This document shows positions 52,013 through 61,913 of a DNA stretch of 64,000 nt, one piece after another. The notes under the pieces are model-generated. The model ran no database searches and was not told the origin of the DNA. It saw only the letters and a list, made by a program, of their open reading frames with translations. The position numbers were made by a program, and so were the translations under genes. Positions within the stretch are counted from its first letter, which is position 1. Each line of letters begins with the position of its first letter. Source of the DNA: UBA6115 sp050952935 (GTDB taxonomy: Bacteria; Bacillota; Clostridia; Christensenellales; Aristaeellaceae); contig JBMNLS010000003.1 in assembly GCA_050952935.1 (NCBI GenBank), positions 1-64,000 on the forward strand, given 5' to 3'.

Positions 52013-53444
52013 GTTTCATGAGGAATGCGGCATCCTGGGGGTGTTCAGCCCCACCATCCGGGATGTGGCCCAGGACGCTTACCTGGGTTTGTGCGCGCTT
52101 CAGCACCGGGGTCAGGAAAGCTGCGGCATCGCCATCAACGATGAGGGGCTTTTCCGCCTGCATACCGACCTGGGCCTGGTGAGCGAGGTGATGAACGCCC
52201 AGGTGCTCTCAGCCCTGGGCGAGGGCAGCATGGCGGTGGGCCATGTGCGCTATGGCGCCGATGGCGAACGCGGGCGCATGAACACCCAGCCCATCGTGGT
52301 GTCCCACCGCAAAGGCCGTCTGGCGCTGGCCAACAACGGCAGCCTGGTCAACTACAGCGTTTTGCGGGATCAGTTTGAGGATGAGGGATTCATCTTCCAC
52401 ACCACCAGCGACGCGGAGGTCATCTCCTGCGTGATCACCCGGGCGCGGCTGGGCTCCCACTCCACGGAGGAAGCCATCAGCCGCTCTATGGAGATGCTGC
52501 TGGGCAGTTATACCATGGTGGTGATGTCCCCCCAGAAGCTTATCGCCGTGCGGGGGCCCATGGGGCTCAGGCCCCTGTGCATTGGCAGGAAGGAGGACGG
52601 CACCTGGATCGTGGCGTCCGAATCCTGCGCGCTGGATGTGATGGGCGCGCGCTTTGTGCGGGATATCGACCCGGGGGAAATCGTGGTGTTTGATCGGGAG
52701 GGCATGCGCTCTGACCGCAGCCACTGCAAGGACGCCAAGCAAAGCCTGTGCGTGTTTGAATATATCTATTTCGCCAGGCCCGACTCGGTGATAGATGGCG
52801 TGAGCGTGCATGAGGCCCGGGTGCGGGCGGGAGCCTTCCTGGCCCAGGAGCACCCAGTGGAGGCGGATTTGGTGGTGGGGGTGCCGGATTCCGGCATTGA
52901 CGGGGCCATTGGCTTTTCCCGTGGATCGGGCATCCCCTATGGCCTGGGGTTTATCAAAAGCAAGTATATCGGCCGCACCTTTATTAACCCCGGTCAGGGC
53001 GCCCGCAAAGCGGGGGTGCACATCAAGCTGAACCCCCTGGCGGCGGTGGTAGGCGGCAAACGCGTCGTGCTGGTAGATGATTCCATCGTCCGGGGCACCA
53101 CCAGCAAGGAAATCGTCCGATTGCTTAGAAAAGCCGGGGCTACGGAAGTGCACATGCGGGTGACCTCGCCGCCTTTCATGCACCCCTGCTACTATGGCAC
53201 GGACATCAAGTCAAAGGAAAGCCTCATCGCCTGCCAGCACAGCCTGGAGGAGATACGCGGGATCATCGGCGCTGACAGCCTGGGCTATCTGAGCCTGAAA
53301 AATGTGAGAAAAATCGCGGCGCCCATTGAGGAAACACGGTTTTGTACCGCCTGCTTCAATGGAGAATATCCCACCCAGGCCCCCCAGGCCAGCCAACGGG
53401 AGAAATACACCAAACGCCTTTTGCGCGTGGGAGAGATGGTATGA
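52005..53444 (+). CDS. purF: Amidophosphoribosyltransferase
   Basis: 479 aa, first committed step of purine synthesis (PRPP + Gln). The short propeptide MPEFHEE precedes the nucleophilic Cys of CGILGVF, as in the B. subtilis type; the PRPP loop is VVLVDDSIVRGTTSKEIV. Cys likely to bind a 4Fe-4S cluster are present: one in SLCVFEYIYFARPDS, one in HPCYYGTD and the pair in FCTACFNGEYP. ATG 52005 overlaps the end of purC by 8 nt. Confidence 0.95.
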   Translation: MPEFHEECGILGVFSPTIRDVAQDAYLGLCALQHRGQESCGIAINDEGLFRLHTDLGLVSEVMNAQVLSALGEGSMAVGHVRYGADGERGRMNTQPIVVSHRKGRLALANNGSLVNYSVLRDQFEDEGFIFHTTSDAEVISCVITRARLGSHSTEEAISRSMEMLLGSYTMVVMSPQKLIAVRGPMGLRPLCIGRKEDGTWIVASESCALDVMGARFVRDIDPGEIVVFDREGMRSDRSHCKDAKQSLCVFEYIYFARPDSVIDGVSVHEARVRAGAFLAQEHPVEADLVVGVPDSGIDGAIGFSRGSGIPYGLGFIKSKYIGRTFINPGQGARKAGVHIKLNPLAAVVGGKRVVLVDDSIVRGTTSKEIVRLLRKAGATEVHMRVTSPPFMHPCYYGTDIKSKESLIACQHSLEEIRGIIGADSLGYLSLKNVRKIAAPIEETRFCTACFNGEYPTQAPQASQREKYTKRLLRVGEMV

Positions 53445-54478
53445 AAAGCGACAGCGCACGGTATAAGGACGCGGGGGTGGACATCAACGCCGGTTACAGG
53501 GCGGTGGAGCTGATGAAGGAAAGCGTAGCCCGCACGATGAGGCCGGGGGTGGTTTCCGGCCTTGGCGGTTTTGGCGGACTGTTTGCGCCCGATCTTTCAG
53601 GGATGACAAGGCCCGTGCTGGTTTCAGGCACGGACGGCGTGGGCACAAAGCTCAAAATCGCCTTTTTGATGGACAAGCATGACACCATCGGCATCGACTG
53701 TGTGGCCATGTGCGTCAATGACGTAATCTGCGCCGGGGCTGCGCCGCTGTTTTTCCTGGACTATATCGCCGTGGGCAAAAACGTGCCGGAAAAGGTGGCG
53801 AGCATCGTCTCCGGCGTGGCGGAAGGCTGTGTGCAGGCGGGCTGCGCCCTGATTGGCGGAGAAACGGCGGAGATGCCCGGTTTTTACCATCCCGATGAGT
53901 ACGACCTGGCGGGCTTTGCTGTGGGGCTGGTGGACGCGCCCAGGATTCTTGACAAGGAAAATGTGCGAGCCGGGGATGTGCTGATAGGGCTTCCCTCAAG
54001 CGGGCTCCATTCCAATGGCTTTTCTCTGGTCAGAAAGGTGCTGGATGTGGAAAACGCGGACTTGGAAAGCCCCCATGAAGCCCTGGGCGGACAGCCTCTG
54101 GGGGCGACGCTTCTGACCCCCACCCGCATCTATGTAAAGCCTGTGCTGGCGGCGATAAAAGCGGCCCGGGTCAAAAGCGTCGCCCACATCACCGGCGGCG
54201 GCTTTTATGAAAACCTGCCCCGCTGCCTGCCGGAGGGAATGACGGCGGCGATCGACAAAAAATCCCTGCCCCGCCCCGCCATATTTGACCTGATTCAGCA
54301 AGAAGGCGCCATCCTCGAAAAGGAAATGTTTTCCACCTTCAACATGGGGGTGGGCATGTGCCTGATGGTGGCGGCGGAGGACGCTGACAAAGCCCTGGCG
54401 GCGCTTAAGAACGCCGGTGAAGCCGCCTTTGTGATGGGCGAGGTTAAGCCTGGGGATGAAGGGGTTGTGATGTGCTGA
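53441..54478 (+). CDS. purM: Phosphoribosylformylglycinamidine cyclo-ligase
   Basis: 345 aa. Makes AIR from FGAM. Motifs: YKDAGVDINAGYRAVELMK at the N-terminus, VSGTDGVGTKLKIAF, IGGETAEMPGFY and HITGGGFYENLPR. ATG 53441 overlaps the purF stop (ATGA). Confidence 0.95.
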   Translation: MKSDSARYKDAGVDINAGYRAVELMKESVARTMRPGVVSGLGGFGGLFAPDLSGMTRPVLVSGTDGVGTKLKIAFLMDKHDTIGIDCVAMCVNDVICAGAAPLFFLDYIAVGKNVPEKVASIVSGVAEGCVQAGCALIGGETAEMPGFYHPDEYDLAGFAVGLVDAPRILDKENVRAGDVLIGLPSSGLHSNGFSLVRKVLDVENADLESPHEALGGQPLGATLLTPTRIYVKPVLAAIKAARVKSVAHITGGGFYENLPRCLPEGMTAAIDKKSLPRPAIFDLIQQEGAILEKEMFSTFNMGVGMCLMVAAEDADKALAALKNAGEAAFVMGEVKPGDEGVVMC

Positions 54479-55086
54479 ATCCGGTGCGTGTGGGCGTTCT
54501 GGTTTCAGGCGGCGGCAGCAACCTGCAGGCAATGCTTGACGCCCAGAAAGCGGGCAGCCTCAAAAGCGGCCACATTGCCCTGGTTATCAGCGATAAGCTG
54601 TCCGCCTATGCCCTCACCCGAGCGACAGAGGCGGGGGTGCCCGCCCTTGCCCTTGATAAGAAGGCCCTGGGGCTGGAGGGGCTGGAGCGGGAGATCGCCC
54701 AGGCGCTTGCAGCCCATGGGATAGAACTCATTGTGCTGGCGGGCTTTCTCACCATTTTAAGCCCGGACTTCACCCGCGCTTACGCGGGCCGCATCATCAA
54801 CGTTCACCCCTCCCTGATCCCCGCTTTTTGCGGCAAAGGCTTTTATGGCCTGAAGGTGCATGAGGCGGCGCTGGCCCGGGGGGTGAAAATCACCGGGGCC
54901 ACGGTTCACTTTGTGGATGAGGTGCCGGATGGCGGTCCCATCATCCTGCAAAAAGCGGTGCGGGTGCTGCCGGGAGACAGCCCCGAAACCCTCCAGCGCC
55001 GGGTGATGGAAGAGGCAGAGTGGGTGATTCTGCCCCAGGCGGTGGAACAGATATGCCAGGAAAGGATTAACCATGTATCAGAATAA
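54472..55086 (+). CDS. purN: Phosphoribosylglycinamide formyltransferase
   Basis: 204 aa. Formylates GAR with 10-formyl-THF. Motifs: VLVSGGGSNLQAMLDA, the catalytic INVHPSLIPAF, and GATVHFVDEVPDGGPII. The start is GTG 54472, overlapping purM by 7 nt. Confidence 0.93.
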   Translation: MLNPVRVGVLVSGGGSNLQAMLDAQKAGSLKSGHIALVISDKLSAYALTRATEAGVPALALDKKALGLEGLEREIAQALAAHGIELIVLAGFLTILSPDFTRAYAGRIINVHPSLIPAFCGKGFYGLKVHEAALARGVKITGATVHFVDEVPDGGPIILQKAVRVLPGDSPETLQRRVMEEAEWVILPQAVEQICQERINHVSE

Positions 55087-55762
55087 ACGCTATGAACTGC
55101 CGGAGCTTTTAAAGGCCAACGCCTATCCGGGCCGGGGCATCCTGATGGGGATGACGCCGGATGGCAGGATATTGGCGGGCTACTTCATCATGGGCCGCAG
55201 CCAGAACTCCCGCAACCGGGTGTTTATCCGGGAGGGGAAAGAGCTCCTGATCAGGCCCTATGATGAAGCCCTGGTGGCCGACCCTTCCCTGATTATTTAT
55301 CGGCCTGTCCGGGAATATGGGGATCAGCTGATCGTCACCAACGGCGACCAGACGGATACCATTTGCGAAGCCTTGTCCCAGGGCGGCAGCTTTGAAAGCG
55401 CCTTGCGCAAACGCACGTTTGAGCCGGACGCCCCCAACTTCACCCCCCGGATTTCAGGCCTCATGAATATAAATAATGGAGATTTTAAGCTATCCATCCT
55501 GCGGGCATCCGATGCACGGGGCAGCGCCTGCGACCGGTTGTTTTATGAATACGCGGCCCTGCCGGGCCTGGGCCGCTTCATCCACACCTATCAGGCGGAT
55601 GGGAACCCCCTGCCTTCTTTCTATGGGGAACCGGCGCAGATCGACATTCCGGATGATGTGGACGCCTTTGGTGAGGCCATCTGGCAGGCCCTTCACCCGG
55701 ACAACAAGATCGCCCTGTATCTGCGGGTGGCAGATCAGGTTACCCTCTTCAACCGCTATTAA
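55073..55762 (+). CDS. purO: IMP cyclohydrolase, PurO-like
   Basis: 229 aa. N-terminus KANAYPGRGILMGMTPDGRILAGYFIMGRSQNSRNR is typical for the archaeal-type IMP cyclohydrolase family, which closes FAICAR to IMP. It sits between purN and the transformylase and overlaps purN by 14 nt. It replaces the N-terminal cyclohydrolase domain of usual bacterial PurH, which is missing here. The name purO is by family; the activity is inferred from context. Confidence 0.85.
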   Translation: MYQNKRYELPELLKANAYPGRGILMGMTPDGRILAGYFIMGRSQNSRNRVFIREGKELLIRPYDEALVADPSLIIYRPVREYGDQLIVTNGDQTDTICEALSQGGSFESALRKRTFEPDAPNFTPRISGLMNINNGDFKLSILRASDARGSACDRLFYEYAALPGLGRFIHTYQADGNPLPSFYGEPAQIDIPDDVDAFGEAIWQALHPDNKIALYLRVADQVTLFNRY

Positions 55763-55774
55763 AAGGAGAGTGCC

Positions 55775-56959
55775 ATGCAGGAACTGACGTTGAAATACGG
55801 CTGCAACCCCAACCAGACCCCGGCCAAGCTGCTGATGCGAAACGGGCGGGACTTGCCGATCCAGGTGCTCAACGGCGCCCCCGGCTATATCAACTTTCTG
55901 GATGCCCTCAACGCCTGGCAGCTGGTGCGGCAGCTTCAGGGGGCCGCGGGCCTGCCCGCCGCCGCCTCCTTTAAGCATGTAAGCCCGGCCGGCGCCGCGG
56001 TGGGGCTCCCGCTTTCACCCGCGCTTAAAAAGGCTTGCTTTGTGGAGGATATTCCGGGGCTGGACGATTCGCCCCTGGCCTCAGCCTATGCCCGGGCCCG
56101 GGGGGCCGACAGGCTGTGCTCCTTTGGGGATTTTATCGCGCTTAGCGATGTTTGCGACCTGATTACCGCCAGGGTCATCGCCCGGGAGGTGTCTGACGGC
56201 ATCATCGCGCCGGGCTATGCCCCTGAGGCGCTGGAGGTGCTCCGCGGCAAGCGGGGCGGCAAATACAGCGTTATCCAAATTGATCCTGACTATGAGCCGG
56301 AGGCGGTGGAGCGCCGCCAGGTTTTTGGCATCACCCTGGAGCAGGGCTTTAACAGCGCGGTCATTGACCGGGCGCTGCTTGGCAACATCGTCACCGCCAA
56401 CAAGGCCCTGCCCGAATCCGCCGTCCGTGACCTTTTGGTGGCGCTGATCACCCTGAAATACACCCAGTCCAATTCCGTCTGCTTCGCTTTTGACGGGCAG
56501 GCAGTGGGTGTGGGGGCGGGGCAGCAGTCCCGGGTGCACTGCACCAGGCTGGCCGGCGACAAGGCGGATTTATGGCTGCTTCGCCAGCATGAGAAGACCC
56601 TGGCCTTACCTTGGAAAGAAGGCATCGCCCGCCCCGCCCGTGACAATGCGGTAGATGCCTACCTCTCCCCCCGCGCCAAGGAATATCTCGGCGATGGCAA
56701 GTGGCAATCCGCCTTCACCCGGGAGCCGGACTGGCTGACCGAAGACGAAAAACGGGCGCATCTAACAAGCTGCCGGGGGCTTGCCCTGGGCAGCGATGCC
56801 TTCTTCCCCTTTGATGACAGCGTCATCCGGGCCCATGAAAGCGGGGTCAGCTTTGTGGCCCAGCCAGGCGGGTCGGTGAGGGACAGCGAGGTCATCAGCC
56901 GCTGCGACGCTTACGGCATGGTGATGGCGTTTACCGACCTGCGCCTGTTCCACCACTGA
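55775..56959 (+). CDS. purH: AICAR transformylase, stand-alone PurH C-terminal domain
   Basis: 394 aa against about 510 for bifunctional PurH. It begins at the transformylase domain (LKYGCNPNQTPAKLL) and has SFKHVSPAGAAVG with the catalytic Lys-His and KYTQSNSVCFA. It forms FAICAR from AICAR and 10-formyl-THF. The missing cyclohydrolase step is covered by the preceding gene. AAAAGGAG precedes the ATG. Confidence 0.92.
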   Translation: MQELTLKYGCNPNQTPAKLLMRNGRDLPIQVLNGAPGYINFLDALNAWQLVRQLQGAAGLPAAASFKHVSPAGAAVGLPLSPALKKACFVEDIPGLDDSPLASAYARARGADRLCSFGDFIALSDVCDLITARVIAREVSDGIIAPGYAPEALEVLRGKRGGKYSVIQIDPDYEPEAVERRQVFGITLEQGFNSAVIDRALLGNIVTANKALPESAVRDLLVALITLKYTQSNSVCFAFDGQAVGVGAGQQSRVHCTRLAGDKADLWLLRQHEKTLALPWKEGIARPARDNAVDAYLSPRAKEYLGDGKWQSAFTREPDWLTEDEKRAHLTSCRGLALGSDAFFPFDDSVIRAHESGVSFVAQPGGSVRDSEVISRCDAYGMVMAFTDLRLFHH

Positions 56960-56971
56960 GGAGAACACTTA

Positions 56972-58228
56972 ATGAAAGTATTGGTGATAGGTTCCGGCGG
57001 GCGGGAGCACGCGGTGGTCAGGAAAATCGCTGAAAGCCCCCTGGCGGAAAAGATATACGCCCTTCCCGGCAACCCCGGGATGAAAGAGGCGGAATGCATC
57101 CCCGGAAGCGTGATGGATATCCCCGGCGTGGTGAAGGCTGCCAAAGATTATCAGATTGATTTTGCCGTGGTGACGCCGGACGATCCCCTGGCGGCGGGCA
57201 TGGTGGATGCCCTGGAGGCGGCGGGCATCCGCTGTTTCGGGCCTGATAAAAAGGCGGCTGAGATCGAGTCCAGCAAGGTGTTTTCCAAAAACCTGATGAA
57301 AAAACACCACATCCCCACCGCGGGCTATGCGGTTTTTACTGAGCTTGAGGAGGCCCTTTCCCATGTGAAAAACCATCCCCTGCCCCTGGTGGTGAAGGCG
57401 GATGGCCTGGCAAAGGGCAAGGGCGTGATGATCGCCGAAACGCTTGAGCAGGCGGAACAAGCGCTTCGGGACATGCTGATAGGCCAGATATTTGGACAAA
57501 GCGGCAGCCGGGTGATCGTGGAGGAATACCTCACCGGGCCTGAGGTATCTGTCTTGACCTTGGTGGATGGCGAGCGGGTGGTTCCCCTGCTGTCCGCCAT
57601 GGATCACAAGCGCGCCCTGGCGGGGGACAAAGGGCCCAATACCGGGGGCATGGGGGCGGTGGCGCCCAACCCCTTTTACACCGATGAGGTGGCCCGGCGC
57701 GCCATGAATGAGATTTTTCTTCCCACGGTGCGGGCCATGGCCAAGGAAGGCCGGCCGTTTAAGGGCTGTCTGTTCTTTGGGCTGATGCTGACGGCGGAGG
57801 GCCCCAAGGTGCTGGAATACAACGCCCGCCTGGGCGATCCGGAAACCCAGGCCGTGCTGCCTCTGTTAGAGGGGGATTTGCTTTCCGGCATGCTGGCGGT
57901 GCGGGAGGGCAATTTATCAGAAAGCCACCTGCCCTTTAGACCAGGCCACGCCTGCTGCGTGGTGCTGGCCTCCGGCGGCTACCCGGGGCAGTTTGAGACG
58001 GGCTTTGCCATTCGGATGAAGGGGGAGCCGGAGGCCCAGGTGTATTACGCTGGGGTGGCAGAGAAAAACGGCGCGCTGGTGACGGCCGGCGGGCGCGTGA
58101 TGAGCCTGACTGCCTGCGGGGACAGCCTGCGGGAAGCGGTGGACAAGGCCTATGCGGCCACGGAGTTGGTGCATTTTGACAGGATGATGGTCCGGCCTGA
58201 TATCGGGGCCCGGGCGCTGGAGGCATAA
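56972..58228 (+). CDS. purD: Phosphoribosylamine-glycine ligase
   Basis: 418 aa, ATP-grasp enzyme. Motifs: VLVIGSGGREHAVVRKI at the N-terminus, PLVVKADGLAKGKGVMIA, DKGPNTGGMGAVAPNPF and EYNARLGDPETQ. Makes GAR, the second step. 12 nt after the transformylase gene with GAGGAG ahead. Confidence 0.95.
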   Translation: MKVLVIGSGGREHAVVRKIAESPLAEKIYALPGNPGMKEAECIPGSVMDIPGVVKAAKDYQIDFAVVTPDDPLAAGMVDALEAAGIRCFGPDKKAAEIESSKVFSKNLMKKHHIPTAGYAVFTELEEALSHVKNHPLPLVVKADGLAKGKGVMIAETLEQAEQALRDMLIGQIFGQSGSRVIVEEYLTGPEVSVLTLVDGERVVPLLSAMDHKRALAGDKGPNTGGMGAVAPNPFYTDEVARRAMNEIFLPTVRAMAKEGRPFKGCLFFGLMLTAEGPKVLEYNARLGDPETQAVLPLLEGDLLSGMLAVREGNLSESHLPFRPGHACCVVLASGGYPGQFETGFAIRMKGEPEAQVYYAGVAEKNGALVTAGGRVMSLTACGDSLREAVDKAYAATELVHFDRMMVRPDIGARALEA

Positions 58229-58229
58229 G

Positions 58230-61200
58230 ATGGTTTATCGTATTTTTGTTGAGAAAAAAGAAGAGCTGGCCTTTGAGGCGCAGGCGCTCACCCGGGAGCT
58301 GAAGCAGTTTGCGGGGATCACCGCGCTTACAAAAGCCCGGATCATCAACCGCTATGACGCAGAAGGGCTGACGGAGGCGGAGTTTGAAGCCGCCATCCCC
58401 ACCGTGTTTTCAGAGCCCCAGGTGGACAGGGTTTACCAGACGCTTGACATCCCCGCGGGGGACGCTGTTTTTGTCCTGGAATACCTGCCGGGGCAGTTTG
58501 ACCAGCGGGCGGATTCCGCCGCGCAGTGCATCCAGATGCAGACCCAGGGCCTGAGGCCGCGGGTGAGCACGGCCAGAGTCTATGTGCTGTCGGGCAGCTT
58601 AAGCGAAAAAGAGGTGGAGACAGCCAAGGCTTATCTACTAAACCCCGTGGAATCCCGGGAGGCTTCCATGGATAAGCCTCAAAGCCTGGAAATGGTGGCT
58701 GAGGAGCCCGGGAAAACCCCGGTATTGACGGGGTTCAGGGTCATGGATCAGGCGGGCATGGCACAGCTTAGGGCAGAAGAGGCCCTGGCCATGGACGATG
58801 ATGATTTGCAGGTGCTGATAGATTATTTCCAGGCGGAGGGCAGGGATCCCACCCTGACGGAGCTGAAGGTGATCGACACCTATTGGTCAGACCACTGCCG
58901 CCACACCACCTTTTTGACGGAAATCACCGATGTGGCCTGCGATGACCCGGTGATCGCAAAGACCCTTCAAGATTATATGGCCGCCCGGGATTTCCTGGCC
59001 CGGCAAAAGCCCTTTACCCTCATGGATGTGGCCACCATCGCCGCCCGGGTGCTGGATAAACAGGGGAAGCTTCCGGAACTGGAGAACACGGAGGAAAACA
59101 ACGCCTGCACCATCCGCATTCAGGCGGACACCATCAACGGGCCTGAGGACTGGCTGCTCTTTTTCAAAAATGAGACCCACAACCACCCCACGGAGATCGA
59201 GCCCTTTGGCGGGGCCGCCACCTGCATTGGCGGCGCCATCCGGGATCCCCTTTCCGCCAGGGCCTATGTGTATGCGGGGATGCGGGTCACCGGCGCCGCT
59301 GACCCCACCCAGGACCCCAGGGATACCCTGCCGGGCAAGCTGCCCCAGCGGCGCATCTGCCAGGAAGCGGCGGCCGGCTTTGCCAGCTATGGCAACCAGA
59401 TTGGCCTGGCCACCGGCTGTGTCAGGGAAATCTATCACCCGGGATATGTGGCCAAGCGCCTGGAAGCGGGCGCGGTGCTGGGGGCTGCCAGGGCTGCCCA
59501 TGTCAGGCGCGAGCGCCCAACGCCGGGGGACGCCGTGATTTTAGTGGGCGGGGCCACGGGGCGGGACGGCTGCGGCGGAGCCACCGGCTCCTCCCAGGCC
59601 CACACGGTGGAATCGGTGGATGTGTGCGCCGCCCAGGTGCAAAAGGGCAACGCGCCTGAGGAACGGAAGCTGCAGCGGCTTTTCTTAAACCCTGAGGTGT
59701 CCGCCCTCATCAAGCGCTGCAACGATTTTGGCGCAGGCGGTGTCTCGGTGGCGATTGGGGAATTGGCCCCGGGCCTTGATATTGATCTGGGCAAGGTGCC
59801 GGTTAAATACAGGGGGCTTAGCGGCACGGAGCTTGCCATCAGCGAATCCCAGGAGCGCATGGCCGTGGTGGTGGTGGCGGAAGACGCGGAGAAGTTCATC
59901 GCCCTTTCCGCTCAGGAAAACCTGGAGGCCACCGTGGTGGCCCGGGTAATGGCAGAACCGAGGCTGGTCATGCATTGGCGGGGAGACACCATTGTGGATA
60001 TCTCCCGGGCTTTCCTGGATTCAAACGGCGCCAAAAAGCGCATGAACATTGAAATTGAAACGCCCATGCTGGCGGAAACAAAGCCGGTTGACAGCTTCAG
60101 GGACGAGCTGCTTGCCCTGGCCGGCAGCCTTCAGGGCTGCAGCCAGCAGGGCCTGGGCGAACGCTTTGACAGCACCATCGGCGCCGCCACGGTGCTCTAT
60201 CCCTTTGGCGGCAAGCATCAGTTAACCCCGCCTGCCGCCATGGTGCACAGATTGCCCGTACCGGGAGGGACGGACACCGCCTCCTTCATGGCCTTTGGCT
60301 TTAATCCCCAGCTTTCGGAGCAAAGCCCCTACCACGGCGCTTATTTAGCCGTGGTGGATTCAGTGGCAAGGGTGGTGGCGGCGGGGGCTTCAGCCCGGGA
60401 TGTTTACCTCTCCTTTCAGGAGTTTTTCCCCAGGCCCGGCAGCGATCCCAAGCGCTGGGGCCTGCCCCTGGCGGCCTTGCTCGGGGCTTTCCGCGCCCAG
60501 ATGGAGCTGGAGGCCGCCGCCATCGGCGGCAAGGACTCCATGAGCGGCAGCTTTGAGCACCTTGACGTACCGCCCACGCTGATCTCCTTTGCCGTGGCCC
60601 ATGGCAGCGCCCAGGGGGCCGTGTCGCCGGAGTTTAAGAAGCCCGGCAGCCAGGTGGTGTGGCTCAGGCCCCGCCTGGGAGCGGACGGCTTGCCGGAGGC
60701 CGCCTCCCAGCGGCAGATGTTTGATACGGCGCACCGCCTGATGAAAGATAAGAAAGCCCTTTCCGCTCAGCCCGTGGGCCAGGGCGGCGCGGCTTACGCT
60801 GTGGCCATGATGGCCGTTGGCAACGGCATTGGTTTCCGGTTTGCCGATGATTGGGATAAGGAAACGCTGTTTGATGAGGCCTATGGCTCCCTGATTCTGG
60901 AAATGGCGGAAGGTGAAACCGCGGGCGAGCTGCTGGGGCATACCATAACCGCTCCCTCCCTTTGCCTGGGGGATGAATCCCTTGCCCTTGACGCTTTCCT
61001 GGACATTTATCACCGGAAGCTGGAGGGGGTCTATCCCCTGCAAACATCATCAGCCCATCAGGAAGCGCCCAGGATCACCAGCCATCAAACAGCTCCCAAG
61101 GACCCCCGCATCGCCAAGCCCCGGGTGCTGCTCCCCGTGTTTCCCGGCACCAACTGCGAATTGGACACCGCCCGCGCCTTTGAGGCGGCAGGCGCTGTGG

Positions 61201-61913
61201 CCGATATATTCATCATCAAAAACCGCACACCCCATGAGGTGGCCCAGTCCATCGCCGAGGCCGCCAGGCGCATCCGGGAGGCGCAAATCGTGCTGATTCC
61301 CGGCGGTTTTTCCGGCGGGGATGAGCCGGACGGCTCCGGCAAATTCATCACCGCTTTTCTGAGAAGTGCTCCGGTGAAGGAGGCGGTGCTGGATCTGATC
61401 AAATCCCGTCAGGGGCTTTTAGGCGGCATCTGCAATGGTTTCCAAGCGCTGGTGAAGGTGGGCCTCCTTCCCTTTGGCGATATTCTGGACGCGGACGAAA
61501 ACAGCCCCACCCTGACGCTCAACGCCATCGGCCGCCATCAGTCCAAAATCATCCGCAGCCGGGTGGCTTCCAAACTGTCCCCCTGGTTCCACCTGCATGA
61601 GCTGGGGAAAAGCTACACCATGCCCATCTCAAACGGCGAGGGGCGCTTCCTCTGCGGCGAGACACTGCTGAAATCCCTGGCTGAAAACGGCCAGATCGCC
61701 GGCCAGTATGCGGACCTTCAGGGCAATCCCTCCATGGATATCCACTTTAACCCGGGCAGCTCCGCCTGGGCGGTGGAAGCCCTCACCTCATCTGACGGCC
61801 TGGTGATGGGCCGCATGGGCCACGCTGAGCGCATGCAGGAGGGCTTGTATCTGAATGTTCCCACCACCGGGCCTGACCCCATGTTCAAGGCAGCGGTAGC
61901 CTATTATGGTTGA
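58230..61913 (+). CDS. purL: Phosphoribosylformylglycinamidine synthase, single-chain clade II
   Basis: 1227 aa, with all three functions (PurS-, PurL- and PurQ-like) in one chain, the clostridial/Bacteroides form (TIGR01857-like). Parts: PurS-like region 1-150; synthetase halves with FKNETHNHPTEIEPFGGAATCIGG and a second half having AIGGKDSMSGSF; glutaminase from about 965 (RVLLPVFPGTNCELDTARAF), with nucleophile Cys 1068 in GGICNGFQA. Starts one base after the purD stop. The N-terminal YRIFVEKKEELAFEAQ fits the usual start. Confidence 0.95.
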   Translation: MVYRIFVEKKEELAFEAQALTRELKQFAGITALTKARIINRYDAEGLTEAEFEAAIPTVFSEPQVDRVYQTLDIPAGDAVFVLEYLPGQFDQRADSAAQCIQMQTQGLRPRVSTARVYVLSGSLSEKEVETAKAYLLNPVESREASMDKPQSLEMVAEEPGKTPVLTGFRVMDQAGMAQLRAEEALAMDDDDLQVLIDYFQAEGRDPTLTELKVIDTYWSDHCRHTTFLTEITDVACDDPVIAKTLQDYMAARDFLARQKPFTLMDVATIAARVLDKQGKLPELENTEENNACTIRIQADTINGPEDWLLFFKNETHNHPTEIEPFGGAATCIGGAIRDPLSARAYVYAGMRVTGAADPTQDPRDTLPGKLPQRRICQEAAAGFASYGNQIGLATGCVREIYHPGYVAKRLEAGAVLGAARAAHVRRERPTPGDAVILVGGATGRDGCGGATGSSQAHTVESVDVCAAQVQKGNAPEERKLQRLFLNPEVSALIKRCNDFGAGGVSVAIGELAPGLDIDLGKVPVKYRGLSGTELAISESQERMAVVVVAEDAEKFIALSAQENLEATVVARVMAEPRLVMHWRGDTIVDISRAFLDSNGAKKRMNIEIETPMLAETKPVDSFRDELLALAGSLQGCSQQGLGERFDSTIGAATVLYPFGGKHQLTPPAAMVHRLPVPGGTDTASFMAFGFNPQLSEQSPYHGAYLAVVDSVARVVAAGASARDVYLSFQEFFPRPGSDPKRWGLPLAALLGAFRAQMELEAAAIGGKDSMSGSFEHLDVPPTLISFAVAHGSAQGAVSPEFKKPGSQVVWLRPRLGADGLPEAASQRQMFDTAHRLMKDKKALSAQPVGQGGAAYAVAMMAVGNGIGFRFADDWDKETLFDEAYGSLILEMAEGETAGELLGHTITAPSLCLGDESLALDAFLDIYHRKLEGVYPLQTSSAHQEAPRITSHQTAPKDPRIAKPRVLLPVFPGTNCELDTARAFEAAGAVADIFIIKNRTPHEVAQSIAEAARRIREAQIVLIPGGFSGGDEPDGSGKFITAFLRSAPVKEAVLDLIKSRQGLLGGICNGFQALVKVGLLPFGDILDADENSPTLTLNAIGRHQSKIIRSRVASKLSPWFHLHELGKSYTMPISNGEGRFLCGETLLKSLAENGQIAGQYADLQGNPSMDIHFNPGSSAWAVEALTSSDGLVMGRMGHAERMQEGLYLNVPTTGPDPMFKAAVAYYG